From contig URMT01000009.1 of the NCBI GenBank assembly GCA_900549005.1, positions 1-33,462 of the forward strand: 33,462 bases of DNA, read 5' to 3'. The stretch is from an uncultured Eubacteriales bacterium. Lineage in GTDB: Bacteria; Bacillota; Clostridia; Christensenellales; Borkfalkiaceae. Shown in pieces: positions 16,701 to 23,734 of this stretch. The notes under the pieces are model-generated. The model saw only the letters and a program-made list of their open reading frames with translations, ran no database searches and was not told the DNA's origin. Each line of letters begins with the position of its first letter. Positions within the stretch are counted from its first letter, which is position 1. Position numbers and translations under genes: made by a program.

Positions 16701-17786
16701 GGGCCACTTGGGCAGTTTTACTACCACATAGTCGAGCGTGGGTTCGAAGCAGGCATAAGTTTTGCCCGTGACGTCGTTCTTTATCTCGTCGAGAGTATAG
16801 CCGAGGGCAATTTTTGTGGCGACTTTGGCAATCGGGTAGCCCGTAGCCTTGGAAGCCAGCGCCGAAGAGCGCGAAACCCTGGGGTTTACCTCTATTACGG
16901 AATATTCGAAGGAATCGGGATTGAGCGCGAACTGGCAGTTGCAGCCGCCCTCTATGCCCAGCTCGGTTATTATGTCGAGCGAGGCGGTGCGCAGCATCTG
17001 GTACTCTTTGTCCGAAAGCGTTACGGCGGGCGCGATTACTATCGAGTCGCCCGTATGTATGCCTACGGGGTCGAAGTTTTCCATCGAGCAGACGGTGAGC
17101 ACGTTGCCCGCGCCGTCGCGCAGAACTTCGAACTCTATCTCCTTCCAGCCGCCAATGTACTTTTCGATGAGCACCTGCGTTATGGGCGAAAGCATCAGGC
17201 CGTTGTGGGCTATGATTTTAAGCTCCTCTTCGTTATGAGCAACGCCGCCGCCCGCGCCGCCAAGCGTGTATGCGGGGCGCACTATTACGGGGTAGCCGCC
17301 AATCTTTTTTGCCACTTCAAGGCACTCTTCCACCGTGTATGCGATGTCGGAGGGAACGACGGGCTGGTTTATCTTCTGCATAGTCTCTTTGAAGAGCTCC
17401 CTGTCCTCCGCCCTGTCTATCGCGCTTAAATTTACGCCTATCAGCTTTACTCCCCACTCGTCCAGAAAGCCCTCTTTGGCAAGCTGGCAGCCGAGGGTAA
17501 GGCCCGTCTGTCCGCCGAGGGAGGCAAGAAGGCTGTCGGGCCTCTCCTTGATTATAATTCTCTTTAACGTGTCTATGGTGAGGGGTTCGAGGTAGATTTC
17601 GTCCGCGAGCGCCTTATCGGTCATTATGGTTGCGGGGTTGGAGTTGCACAGCACCACGTCGAGCCCCGCGTCTTTAAGAACGCGGCAGGCCTGCGCGCCG
17701 GCATAGTCGAACTCCGCCGCCTGACCTATAACTATGGGGCCTGAACCTATTACCAGAACTTTTTTGATATCCTCTCTCTTAGGCAT
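13737..17786 (-). CDS. carB: Carbamoyl-phosphate synthase large subunit fused to a DapF-like domain
   Basis: The 1349-residue frame has no stop. Residues 1 to about 1072 are a complete CarB: two ATP-grasp halves, each opening with a GSGP motif (IGSGPIVIGQAAEFDYAG and IGSGPIRIGQGIEFDYSS), repeated EVNPR metal sites, and a C-terminal MGS-like allosteric domain ending near TTNALADC. From about 1073 to the end a full-length diaminopimelate epimerase-like domain follows: KMHSCGNDY (1079-1087), DRHYGIGSDG, NRDGSEA (1136-1142), NVGNEHCV, and ACGTA with Cys1291. The first catalytic cysteine of DapF is absent: the usual MCGNG reads LAANP, with Ala1145 in its place. The usual WERGSGET reads WDKVNGET. 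CarB makes carbamoyl phosphate with CarA; the tail is probably not an epimerase. The start ATG overlaps carA by 8 bases and has a GGAGGG site. Confidence 0.93.
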   Translation of the reverse strand: MPKREDIKKVLVIGSGPIVIGQAAEFDYAGAQACRVLKDAGLDVVLCNSNPATIMTDKALADEIYLEPLTIDTLKRIIIKERPDSLLASLGGQTGLTLGCQLAKEGFLDEWGVKLIGVNLSAIDRAEDRELFKETMQKINQPVVPSDIAYTVEECLEVAKKIGGYPVIVRPAYTLGGAGGGVAHNEEELKIIAHNGLMLSPITQVLIEKYIGGWKEIEFEVLRDGAGNVLTVCSMENFDPVGIHTGDSIVIAPAVTLSDKEYQMLRTASLDIITELGIEGGCNCQFALNPDSFEYSVIEVNPRVSRSSALASKATGYPIAKVATKIALGYTLDEIKNDVTGKTYACFEPTLDYVVVKLPKWPFDKFLYAKRTLGTRMKATGEVMAIGTSFEMAIMKAVRGAEISLGTLNMPKMAEFSDEEIHAKLHELTDERLFVVFSAIKRGITIDEIHSITKIDKWFLEKLKNLVDFENEIAGKPMTRAQYMHGKKMGYPDKELEKISAHKLPMHRDAVFKMVDTCGAEFAAQTPYFYSTYDEADHDEAKPFVKRSKKRRIIVIGSGPIRIGQGIEFDYSSVHCVWTLKELGYEVIIINNNPETVSTDFDTADRLYFESLTPEDVQSVIDVEKPYGVVITFGGQTAIKLCSYLDKKGIRILGTPADSVDLAEDRERFDELLEQFSIARPKGLTVMTKEEAIAAAEKLGYPVLLRPSYVIGGQNMTIAFTQNDIERYMDVILSQKIENPVLCDKYLMGTELEVDAISDGVDVLIPGIMQHIERAGVHSGDSIAVYPPYNLSDAMLKKVVDISVELALSLKTKGLINIQYLIYHNELYVIEVNPRASRTIPYISKVTGVPMVELATKILVGAKLKKLGYGTGLYPNSPYVAVKVPVFSFEKLNDVNSQLGPEMKSTGEVLGIGKTIEEALFKGLVSAGFNMKHPTKQHPSGIYFTVNDQDKYEIVNIVKKFADLGLTFYATKGTAQVIRSLGIDCTEVARLSTNDDIFKLMDEGKIDYVVYTGKTDMESITNYISLHHHAILLGITVLTSLDTTNALADCIAGRYTQFNTELVDINHLRKEKLKLSFCKMHSCGNDYIFFNNFDNKITCPESLAINFSDRHYGIGSDGIVMIEKSDAADCKMRVFNRDGSEAGLAANPLRCVAKYVFDKRIVNSDKITVETCGGVKTLEVVSFNGVASSVSVNLGKAECRRIAEGDSLKNAVDGNLAGDGEKCVYFVNVGNEHCVAFCDRVDDVDLDALGQEVMACDSFKNGSYVECARIVNDLTVKVRVWDKVNGETMACGTAAAAVAAAAIDMGACAKDGVITVKLRGGDLFVRRLENGDFVLDGSVKQSYEGIIEI

Positions 17787-18852
17787 GGTACCTGCCCTCC
17801 TTTATGTTGAGTATGAATTTATCGAACAGGAAAGAAGCGTCCATAGGACCGCCGCAGGCTTCGGGGTGGAACTGAACGGTGTATGCGTTGAGCTCGGGAT
17901 ATTCAAAGCCCTCGCAGGTGCCGTCGTTGGCGTTTACAAAGCTGAGTTTGCCGCCCTCCACACTCGACGAAATTACCTCGTAGCCGTGGTTCTGGCTGGA
18001 AATGTATACCCTGCCCGTATCGAGGTTTTTGACGGGCTGGTTGGAACCGCGGTGACCGTACTTCATCTTCTTGGTTCTGCCGCCCATTGCAAGCGCAAAC
18101 AGCTGGTGTCCGAGGCAGATTCCGATTATGGGAAGTTTGCCCGCAAGTTTTTTGATGTTGGCAATAACTTCGGTATTCTCGGAAGGGTCGCCGGGGCCGT
18201 TTGTGAGCATAAGCCCCTGCGGCTCCAATGCGAGAATCTGTTCGGCGGTATAGTACGAAGGCACCTTCATACAGTAACAGCCGCGCTTTGCAAGCTCGCG
18301 CATAATGTTGCGCTTCGCGCCGAAATCCCAGACGGCCACTTTTATGCCGTTCGGGTCGCCGAGGTATTCAATCTCGTCGCAGGTGACAGATTTTACCGCG
18401 TCTTTAATCGTGTAGGCGCGCACCTCGTCGAGGTCTTTGAGCGGCTTTTTGGTTATTGCCGCGTTCATAACGCCCGCTTCGCGCACGATTTTTGTGAGTT
18501 CGCGCGTGTCGATTCCGTATATGCCCGGTATGCCCTGCTTTTTGAGATAGTCGTCTATCGTGCCGCCGCACCTGAAATTTGAAGGCTCGTCGCACTTCTC
18601 CCTGACGATATAGGCCGTAACCCAGGGCTTTTTGCTCTCCGTATCGGCTTCAATCATTCCGTAGTTGCCGATGAGCGGGAAAGTCTGCGTGACTATCTGC
18701 CCGTAGTAGCTGGGGTCGGTCAGCGTTTCGATGTAGCCCGTCATACCGGTGGTGAACACGAGCTCGCCCACGACCTCTTTCTGTGCGCCGAAGGCGTACC
18801 CCGTGAACTGTCTGCCGTTTTCAAGCGTCAAATAAACTTTGCTGTGTTTCAT
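17779..18852 (-). CDS. carA: Carbamoyl-phosphate synthase small (glutaminase) subunit
   Basis: This 357-residue subunit hydrolyses glutamine and channels ammonia to CarB. The N-terminal CarA-specific domain has FTTGMTGYIETLTDPSY. The class I glutamine amidotransferase domain shows the nucleophile Cys246 in GICLGHQ and the His329/Glu331 pair in QFHPEACGGP. The usual sequence after the His is HPEASPGP, so CGGP is a small variant. The start is well supported by AGGAAGGATAG directly before the ATG. It is 193 bases downstream of argF and overlaps carB by 8 bases. Being beside argF, this pair may mainly serve arginine synthesis, although no separate pyrimidine-specific pair can be judged from this window. 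Confidence 0.96.
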   Translation of the reverse strand: MKHSKVYLTLENGRQFTGYAFGAQKEVVGELVFTTGMTGYIETLTDPSYYGQIVTQTFPLIGNYGMIEADTESKKPWVTAYIVREKCDEPSNFRCGGTIDDYLKKQGIPGIYGIDTRELTKIVREAGVMNAAITKKPLKDLDEVRAYTIKDAVKSVTCDEIEYLGDPNGIKVAVWDFGAKRNIMRELAKRGCYCMKVPSYYTAEQILALEPQGLMLTNGPGDPSENTEVIANIKKLAGKLPIIGICLGHQLFALAMGGRTKKMKYGHRGSNQPVKNLDTGRVYISSQNHGYEVISSSVEGGKLSFVNANDGTCEGFEYPELNAYTVQFHPEACGGPMDASFLFDKFILNIKEGRYHA

Positions 18853-19045
18853 CTATCCTTCCTTTTCTTATGGTTATGTAATCGGATAAAATTTATAAAG
18901 ACCTGCAAAAGCCGCACCGCCGCAACCGGCGGCGCATACATCTGCCTCTTTGCTCCCTCATTCTGCGCGCGGACAATCAGGCCGCGCATTTTTTTATTTA
19001 CAAGGCGTGCCAATAAGGCGTGCCGCCGCAAGGTTAAGGCGCGCC
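18853..19045 (-). other. argF-carA spacer with tandem and palindromic repeats
   Basis: This 193-base spacer contains two copies of AAGGCGTGCC 13 bases apart (19002-19011 and 19015-19024), a perfect 14-bp palindrome TAAGGCGCGCCTTA spanning the argF stop (19035-19048), a CCGCCG / CGGCGG stem, and a GCGCGG / CCGCGC stem followed by seven T on the plus strand only. No clear promoter or minus-strand terminator is seen, so read-through from argF to carA is likely. A 46-codon arginine-rich frame (18849-18989) ends in an ATGA overlap with carA; I do not annotate it as a gene. Confidence 0.5.
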
Positions 19046-19948
19046 TTACCTCATCAGTTTTACCATTACCGCCTTCTGCGCGTGCAGCCTGTTTTCGGCT
19101 TCGTCGAAAATTTCTTTGGCGTGCGCCTCGAATACGCCGTCGGTAATCTCCTCCCCGCGGTGGGCGGGCAGGCAGTGCATCACCATTACGTCCTCTTTGG
19201 CGTTCTTTATATTCTTTTCGTTTATCTGGAAGCCCTTGAATACGTTCTCGCGCTCCTTCTTCTCCTTTTCCTGGCCCATCGAAGCCCACACGTCGGTATA
19301 GAGCACGTCGGCGCCCTCTATTGCGGAGTTCACGTCGGAGGTGACGGTTAAAAGGCCGCTCTCCTTGCCCCACTTCACGAGTTCCGCGTCGGGCTCGTAC
19401 CCTTCGGGGCAGGCCACGGTGAAGTTCATTCCCATCTTTACGGCGCCTACGATAAGGCTGTTTGCCATATTGTTGCCGTCGCCTATGAACGCCATTTTAA
19501 GTCCCTTGAAGGTGCCCTTGTATTCGCGTATGGCCATAAGGTCGGCAAGCACCTGGCAGGGATGGCAATAGTCGGTGAGGCCGTTTATTACGGGAATGGA
19601 GCCGTACTTTGCAAGGTCTTCGACTTCCTGTTGGGCAAAGGTACGTATCATTATGCCGTCGAGATAGCGCGAAAGCACGCGGGCGGTGTCCTGCACGGGC
19701 TCGCCCCTGCCTATCTGCAAATCGTTGCTCGACAAAAACAGCGCGTATCCGCCAAGTTCGTACATACCCGCCTCGAACGAAACCCTCGTGCGGGTGGACG
19801 CCTTCTGGAAAATCATACCCAGTTTTTTGCCTTTAAGGTATTCCTTCTGTATGCCGTTGTTGCGCTCGAATTTGAGCTGGTCGGCGAGGTTGAGTATAGA
19901 GAGAATTTCCTCCCTTGAAAGGTCGCCGAGTTTTAACAGATGTTTCAT
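19046..19948 (-). CDS. argF: Ornithine carbamoyltransferase
   Basis: The 300-residue enzyme joins carbamoyl phosphate and ornithine to give citrulline. The carbamoyl-phosphate loop STRTR is at 51-55, followed by the DYCHPCQVLADL segment. The ornithine-binding region has GDGNNMANSL, DVWASMGQE and MHCLPAHRGEEI. These marks separate it from aspartate carbamoyltransferase. The frame is open to 20071, but homology begins at MKHLLKLGDLSREE. The ATG at 19948 overlaps the argD stop by 4 bases (ATGA) with an AGGT site upstream, so argD and argF are coupled. It is the biosynthetic form by context, since every neighbour is an arginine-synthesis gene and no deiminase or carbamate kinase is present. Confidence 0.96.
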   Translation of the reverse strand: MKHLLKLGDLSREEILSILNLADQLKFERNNGIQKEYLKGKKLGMIFQKASTRTRVSFEAGMYELGGYALFLSSNDLQIGRGEPVQDTARVLSRYLDGIMIRTFAQQEVEDLAKYGSIPVINGLTDYCHPCQVLADLMAIREYKGTFKGLKMAFIGDGNNMANSLIVGAVKMGMNFTVACPEGYEPDAELVKWGKESGLLTVTSDVNSAIEGADVLYTDVWASMGQEKEKKERENVFKGFQINEKNIKNAKEDVMVMHCLPAHRGEEITDGVFEAHAKEIFDEAENRLHAQKAVMVKLMR

Positions 19949-21111
19949 TGGCTTATTACCTCGTTTAAGATTTTGAGCGCAAAGTCTATATCGTCTTTGC
20001 TTATGGTAAGGGGCGGCAACAGGCGCACGTTTGAGTGTGCCGTGAGTACCAGAAGCCCCCTCTTCATACATTCGTTTGCAACTTCCGCAGCGGGCTTGTC
20101 GGTATGAATGCCTATCATCAGCCCCATACCTGTGACCTCTTTTACCCCGTCAATCTTTTTAAGACCTTCGCGGAAATATTCGCCCTTTTCGCGCACCGAA
20201 ACAAGAAGTTTTTCGTCTATGCGCGAAAGTATGCTGTATGCGCCCGCGCACACTACGGGGTTGCCGCCGAAAGTAGAGCCGTGGTCGCCGTGGCCGAACA
20301 CGCCTGCGCACTTTTCAAACAGCATACAGGCGCCTATCGGAAGCCCTCCGCCAAGGCCCTTTGCCGTGGTGACGATGTCGGGCGAAACGCCGTATGCCTG
20401 GTATGCATACAGCCGTCCCGTTCTGCCGTTGCCCGTCTGCACCTCGTCGCAGATAAATATAATATCGCGTTCCCTGCACAGCTTTTCAACCGCCTGAACA
20501 AAATTTTTATCCAGAACGTTGACTCCACTCTCGCCCTGAATGCACTCTATCATCACGGCGCAGGTGCGCTCGTTCATACAGGCCTCAACGCCCTCGATTG
20601 TGGGGTCTGCATATACAAACCCTTCGGGGAACGGGCCGTAATATTTATGAAAGGCGTCCTGCCCCGTGGCGGCGAGCGTTGCAAGCGTTCTGCCGTGGAA
20701 GGACTCCTTCAAAGTTATTATCTGTTTTCTGTCGGCGCCGTATTTAATTTCCCCGTACTTTCTTGCCGCCTTTATGGCGCACTCGTTGGCCTCGGCGCCG
20801 CTGTTGCCGAAGAATACCTTCTCCGCGCCCGTCCTTTCGCACAGCAGGCGCGCAAGGTCTGCCTGCGGCTTTGTATAATACAGGTTGCTGGCGTGCTGTA
20901 TGCTGTTCATCTGGGCAATTACCGCATTTTTCCACTCTTCGTCGTTCACGCCGAATATGTTCACGGCTATTCCGCTGCCGCAGTCAACGTACTCCCTGCC
21001 GTCGTAATCGTACAGCCTGCTGCCCTTTCCCTCTTTGAACGCCACGGGAAAGCGCGCATAGGTGCCCGCTATATATTTTTTATCCTCTTCAATTATATCC
21101 TTCGATTTCAT
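19945..21111 (-). CDS. argD: Acetylornithine aminotransferase
   Basis: The 388-residue class III PLP aminotransferase converts N-acetylglutamate semialdehyde to N-acetylornithine. Visible features are the N-terminal YIAGTYARFPVAFKEGKGSRLYDYDGREYVD block, FFGNSGAEANECAIKAARKYG (phosphate cup), the FICDEVQTGNGRTG stretch with the cofactor Asp, and TTAKGLGGGLPIG with the Schiff-base lysine. Length and the arg neighbours favour ArgD over GabT or RocD. Some ArgD proteins also act in lysine synthesis as succinyl-DAP aminotransferase, which is worth remembering given the DapF-like domain downstream. GGAGA lies before the ATG. A 10-bp hairpin sits between argB and this gene. Confidence 0.94.
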   Translation of the reverse strand: MKSKDIIEEDKKYIAGTYARFPVAFKEGKGSRLYDYDGREYVDCGSGIAVNIFGVNDEEWKNAVIAQMNSIQHASNLYYTKPQADLARLLCERTGAEKVFFGNSGAEANECAIKAARKYGEIKYGADRKQIITLKESFHGRTLATLAATGQDAFHKYYGPFPEGFVYADPTIEGVEACMNERTCAVMIECIQGESGVNVLDKNFVQAVEKLCRERDIIFICDEVQTGNGRTGRLYAYQAYGVSPDIVTTAKGLGGGLPIGACMLFEKCAGVFGHGDHGSTFGGNPVVCAGAYSILSRIDEKLLVSVREKGEYFREGLKKIDGVKEVTGMGLMIGIHTDKPAAEVANECMKRGLLVLTAHSNVRLLPPLTISKDDIDFALKILNEVISQ

Positions 21112-21142
21112 ATTTTTTCTCCGTGCTTACAACACCCGCATA

Positions 21143-21178
21143 CTAAAAGAAAGACTGATTTAATGCAATAAATCAGTC
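21143..21178 (-). terminator. Intra-operon hairpin between argB and argD
   Basis: A perfect 10-bp stem GACTGATTTA / TAAATCAGTC (21153-21162 with 21169-21178, 6-base loop) overlaps the argB stop codon. On the minus strand it is followed by a T-rich tail, TTTCTTTT. It looks like a weak intrinsic terminator inside the operon and could lower expression of argD-argF relative to argJ-argB, or protect the upstream message end. Confidence 0.45.
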
Positions 21179-22025
21179 AACTGTAAAACATAGTGCCGCT
21201 GCCTTCCTCAGACAAAATCTCCACCAAAATGGAATGGTAAACCCGTCCGTCGGTTATAAACACCTTGTTTACTCCGCGGCGGATTGCATCTTTGCAGCAC
21301 TCTATTTTAGGAATCATACCCCCGGATATTATGCCCTGCTTTACAAGCGCGGGAATATCTGAGACGTATACCTTTTTTATAAGACTTTCGGGGTCGTCCT
21401 TGTTCTCCATAAGCCCCTTTATGTCTGTCATAAGAATGAGGCTTTCGGCGCCTATCGCTCCTGCGATGGAAGCGGCCGCCGTGTCTGCATTCACGTTATA
21501 AACGTTGCCGTCGCCGTCGAAGCCAATCGGCGCTATCACTGGCACGTAGCCCATACTCAAAAGGTCTGTTATTATCTCTGCGTTTACGTTCACAATCTTT
21601 CCCACGAAGCCGAGGTCATCAGAAAGTTTTTCGCATTTGAGCATATGCCCGTCTTCGCCGCAGAGGCCTATCGCCTTGCCGCCCGCCGTGCAGAGGTGGT
21701 CGACGAGCGACTTGTTTACCTTGCCCGCAAGCGCCATCCGCGCGATTTCCGCCGTCTGCTCGTCGGTATAACGGAGACCGTTTACGAACTTTGGAACGAT
21801 GCCCATCTTTTTGGAAATTTCAGAAATTTCGGGTCCGCCGCCGTGGACGAGCACGACTTTTATGCCGAGCGCGCTTAAAACCGCCACGTCGTTCATAACC
21901 GACGATTTGAGCTTTTCGTCGGTCATAGCGTTGCCGCCGTACTTTATGACTATAATTTTATTATAGTATTTCCTGATGTATGGCAGAGCTTCTATCAGAA
22001 ACTCGGCCTGTTCCTGCTTATCCAT
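21177..22025 (-). CDS. argB: Acetylglutamate kinase
   Basis: The 282-residue amino acid kinase phosphorylates N-acetylglutamate. It shows IVIKYGGNAM (ATP phosphate site), VLVHGGGPEI (substrate glycine loop), and the NVNADTAAASIAGAIGAESLILMTDIKGL nucleotide-binding region. The N-terminal helix with KYYNKIIVIKYGG resembles the extended N-terminus of arginine-sensitive, hexameric kinases, so feedback inhibition by arginine is plausible but not proven by sequence alone. ATG 22025 has GGAG 7 bases upstream. The gene is the second in the argJ-argB-argD-argF order, separated from argJ by 124 bases. Confidence 0.95.
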   Translation of the reverse strand: MDKQEQAEFLIEALPYIRKYYNKIIVIKYGGNAMTDEKLKSSVMNDVAVLSALGIKVVLVHGGGPEISEISKKMGIVPKFVNGLRYTDEQTAEIARMALAGKVNKSLVDHLCTAGGKAIGLCGEDGHMLKCEKLSDDLGFVGKIVNVNAEIITDLLSMGYVPVIAPIGFDGDGNVYNVNADTAAASIAGAIGAESLILMTDIKGLMENKDDPESLIKKVYVSDIPALVKQGIISGGMIPKIECCKDAIRRGVNKVFITDGRVYHSILVEILSEEGSGTMFYS

Positions 22026-22149
22026 TAAATTCTCCGTAATTTATATGCGCCCTGCGGCTTCTGCCTTTCGGGCAAAACCTGCGGCGCACTCCGTTTAAAA
22101 GCCCCGCCGCGGCCTTTATTGAACATTTTTTAAGAAGGCTAACCGCCCT
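22026..22149 (-). other. argJ-argB spacer with GC-rich hairpin
   Basis: A TGCGCC / GGCGCA outer stem encloses an inner GCC-TTTC-GGGC hairpin and two CTGCGG repeats, just upstream of the argB ribosome site. There is no T-tract, so it is probably a transcribed leader structure and not a terminator. Confidence 0.35.
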
Positions 22150-23370
22150 TTAAGTGCGGTAATCGCCGTTGATTTTTACGTAGTCGTAGGTGAGGTCGCA
22201 GCCCCAGGCCGAGGCCTTGCAGCCGCCGGACTTAAAATCTATGTTTATCTGCACTTCGTCGCGCGAGAGTACTTTTTTTGCAAAATCTTCGTCGAAGGGC
22301 ACCCCGCTGCCGTCTTTGCACACGGGAAGGTTGCCCGCCGCCGATTTGAACGCGACGTCTATTCTGTTTACGTCCACTTTTTCGCCCGCGTAGCCTATGG
22401 CGCACAGTACCCTGCCCCAGTTTGCGTCGGAGCCGAACATTGCCGCCTTTACAAGCGAAGATTTAATTACCGACCTCGCCACATTTTTGGCAATTTTGGA
22501 AGTCTTGGCGCCCCTTACGTTGCACTCAATCAGCTTGGTTGCGCCCTCGCCGTCCTTGGCTATCATACGCGAAAGTTTTACAGTGCAGTGATGCAGCGCC
22601 CTTTTGAAGGCCGTGTAATCTGCCCCCGCCGCTGCAATCTGTTCGTTGCCCGCAAGTCCGTTTGCAAGTATGCAGCAGGTATCGTTGGTGGACTGGTCTC
22701 CGTCTATGCTGACCATATTGAACGAAGTTTTCACATCGTCCGAAAGCGCCTTCTGCAACATTTCGGAAGATATGTTTACGTCGGTGGTTATGAATATCAG
22801 CGTGGTCGCCATATTGGGGCAAATCATTCCCACGCCCTTAGCTATCGCGCCTATGCGGCAGACCTTTCCGCCGACTTCGAACTCAACCGCGACAGACTTG
22901 GGAACGGTGTCGGTGGTCATAATCGCCTCCGCCGCCGCGTCGCTGTTTGCGCCCGTCTTTGAATAGAGCTCGTCAATAGCCGCCGCCATAGGGGCAATGT
23001 CGAGGGGAACGCCTATTACGCCCGTCGATGCGACGATTACGTCGGAAGGGGAAATGCCCGCAACCTTCGTAACCAGCGCGCACATCTCTTCGGCAACCTT
23101 TTCGCCGTCTTTGTTGCAGGTGTTGGCGTTACCGCTGTTGCAGATAACCGCCTGCGCCTTCCCGTCTGAAAGATTGCGCTTTGTAACCACCACGGGCGCG
23201 CCCTTTACTAAGTTCTGGGTATATACTCCCGCCGCCGCGCAGGGGACATCGCTTAAAATGAGGGCAAAGTCCTTCTTTTCTTTATTTTTACGTATGCCGC
23301 AGTGTATGCCGCCCGCCTTGAAGCCCTTGGGAGCGCACACTCCGCCGCTTATCTCTTGCAAAAGTTTCAT
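22150..23370 (-). CDS. argJ: Glutamate N-acetyltransferase / ornithine acetyltransferase
   Basis: The 406-residue precursor cleaves itself into two chains. It moves the acetyl group from N-acetylornithine to glutamate, and in bifunctional forms can also use acetyl-CoA. The autoprocessing site is seen as GMICPNMA-T-TLIFITTDV, with Thr189 the expected nucleophile. Other marks are CNSGNANTCNKDG (77-89), VASTGVIG (113-120) and MVSIDGDQSTNDT. With no argA or argE in the window, the cyclic route through ArgJ fits. The frame is open to 23415, but MKLLQEISGGVCAPKGFKAGGI at 23370 is where the family begins. The ribosome site is poor (AAGG about 12 bases away). A strong promoter lies about 55 bases upstream. 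Confidence 0.95.
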   Translation of the reverse strand: MKLLQEISGGVCAPKGFKAGGIHCGIRKNKEKKDFALILSDVPCAAAGVYTQNLVKGAPVVVTKRNLSDGKAQAVICNSGNANTCNKDGEKVAEEMCALVTKVAGISPSDVIVASTGVIGVPLDIAPMAAAIDELYSKTGANSDAAAEAIMTTDTVPKSVAVEFEVGGKVCRIGAIAKGVGMICPNMATTLIFITTDVNISSEMLQKALSDDVKTSFNMVSIDGDQSTNDTCCILANGLAGNEQIAAAGADYTAFKRALHHCTVKLSRMIAKDGEGATKLIECNVRGAKTSKIAKNVARSVIKSSLVKAAMFGSDANWGRVLCAIGYAGEKVDVNRIDVAFKSAAGNLPVCKDGSGVPFDEDFAKKVLSRDEVQINIDFKSGGCKASAWGCDLTYDYVKINGDYRT

Positions 23371-23425
23371 TTTACGTTCACGCCTTATTTTCGGCCGAAA
23401 GGCCCTTCGCGGCACTCTTATATAG

Positions 23426-23454
23426 ATTATAGCTTAAAAACGCCGCGCCGTCAA
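23426..23454 (-). promoter_or_regulatory. sigma-A promoter of argJ (argJ-argB-argD-argF)
   Basis: On the minus strand TTGACG (23449-23454), a 17-base spacer and a perfect TATAAT (23426-23431). The start is predicted near 23419, giving a leader of about 50 bases before the argJ ATG. No good ARG box overlaps it. Confidence 0.88.
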
Positions 23455-23474
23455 TCGACTTTTTAATATAAATA

Positions 23475-23627
23475 TTAAAAGATAAAATTTGATATATCTG
23501 AACTTTGTATAACGGCGCCGATAAAGGCGCCCGCCTGCAACCGGGCAAATAAACCGAGCACGACTGCATACCCGATAAACATCACCGCCGGCAATGCACT
23601 TTTGCCGCACCCTGCCGTAACGCGCAT
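23475..23627 (-). CDS. Possible 50-residue hydrophobic peptide
   Basis: A short frame between argC and argJ starts at ATG 23627 with a weak GGCGG about 7 bases upstream and stops 20 bases before the argJ -35 box. The product would have a stretch such as ALPAVMFIGYAVVLGLFARL (11-30), which could span a membrane, and a polar C-terminus. I recognise no family. The GC-rich, repeat-laden DNA could produce such a frame by chance. Confidence 0.2.
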   Translation of the reverse strand: MRVTAGCGKSALPAVMFIGYAVVLGLFARLQAGAFIGAVIQSSDISNFIF

Positions 23628-23734
23628 AACAACCGCCAGCGCCCGCCGCTTTTACGCAGACCCGCTTGCTTTAAACAGGCCATCCCGCTTTTATGCGGGC
23701 GCCAAGCGGCAAAAGAAAAATGCATACGAAAAAT

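Larger units (their letters stand above)
23371..23734 (-). other. 364-bp argC-argJ spacer
   Basis: The right part (about 23500-23730) is GC-rich with several small stems, for example CCCGC / GCGGG, GGCGCC-TTTATC-GGCGCC and GCCCG / CGGGC. The left part (23455-23500) is AT-rich, with an imperfect dyad TTTTAATAT / ATATTAAAA upstream of the argJ promoter, perhaps an UP element or regulator site. One short hydrophobic frame (23475-23627) is listed separately. No minus-strand terminator for argC was found. Confidence 0.5.

Noticed and set aside
15453..17429. Two long plus-strand open frames (about 327 and 330 codons) antisense to carB
   Set aside because: They are mirror frames of a highly conserved gene with GC-biased third positions. 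Their translations show no known domain, no ribosome site was seen, and the carB frame explains the DNA fully.
18970..19000. A terminator on the plus strand (GCGCGG / CCGCGC stem followed by T7)
   Set aside because: No plus-strand gene lies upstream. On the minus strand, where argF and carA are transcribed, the run is A and not T, so it cannot terminate that transcript.
20035..21171. A 378-codon plus-strand frame opposite argD
   Set aside because: It shadows argD, which has complete aminotransferase motifs. The antisense translation resembles nothing I recognise and would run through conserved codons of argD.
23450..23500. An ARG box over the AT-rich dyad upstream of argJ
   Set aside because: The TTTTAATAT / ATATTAAAA dyad lacks the TGAAT / ATTCA core and matches only about 6 of the 10 informative positions.
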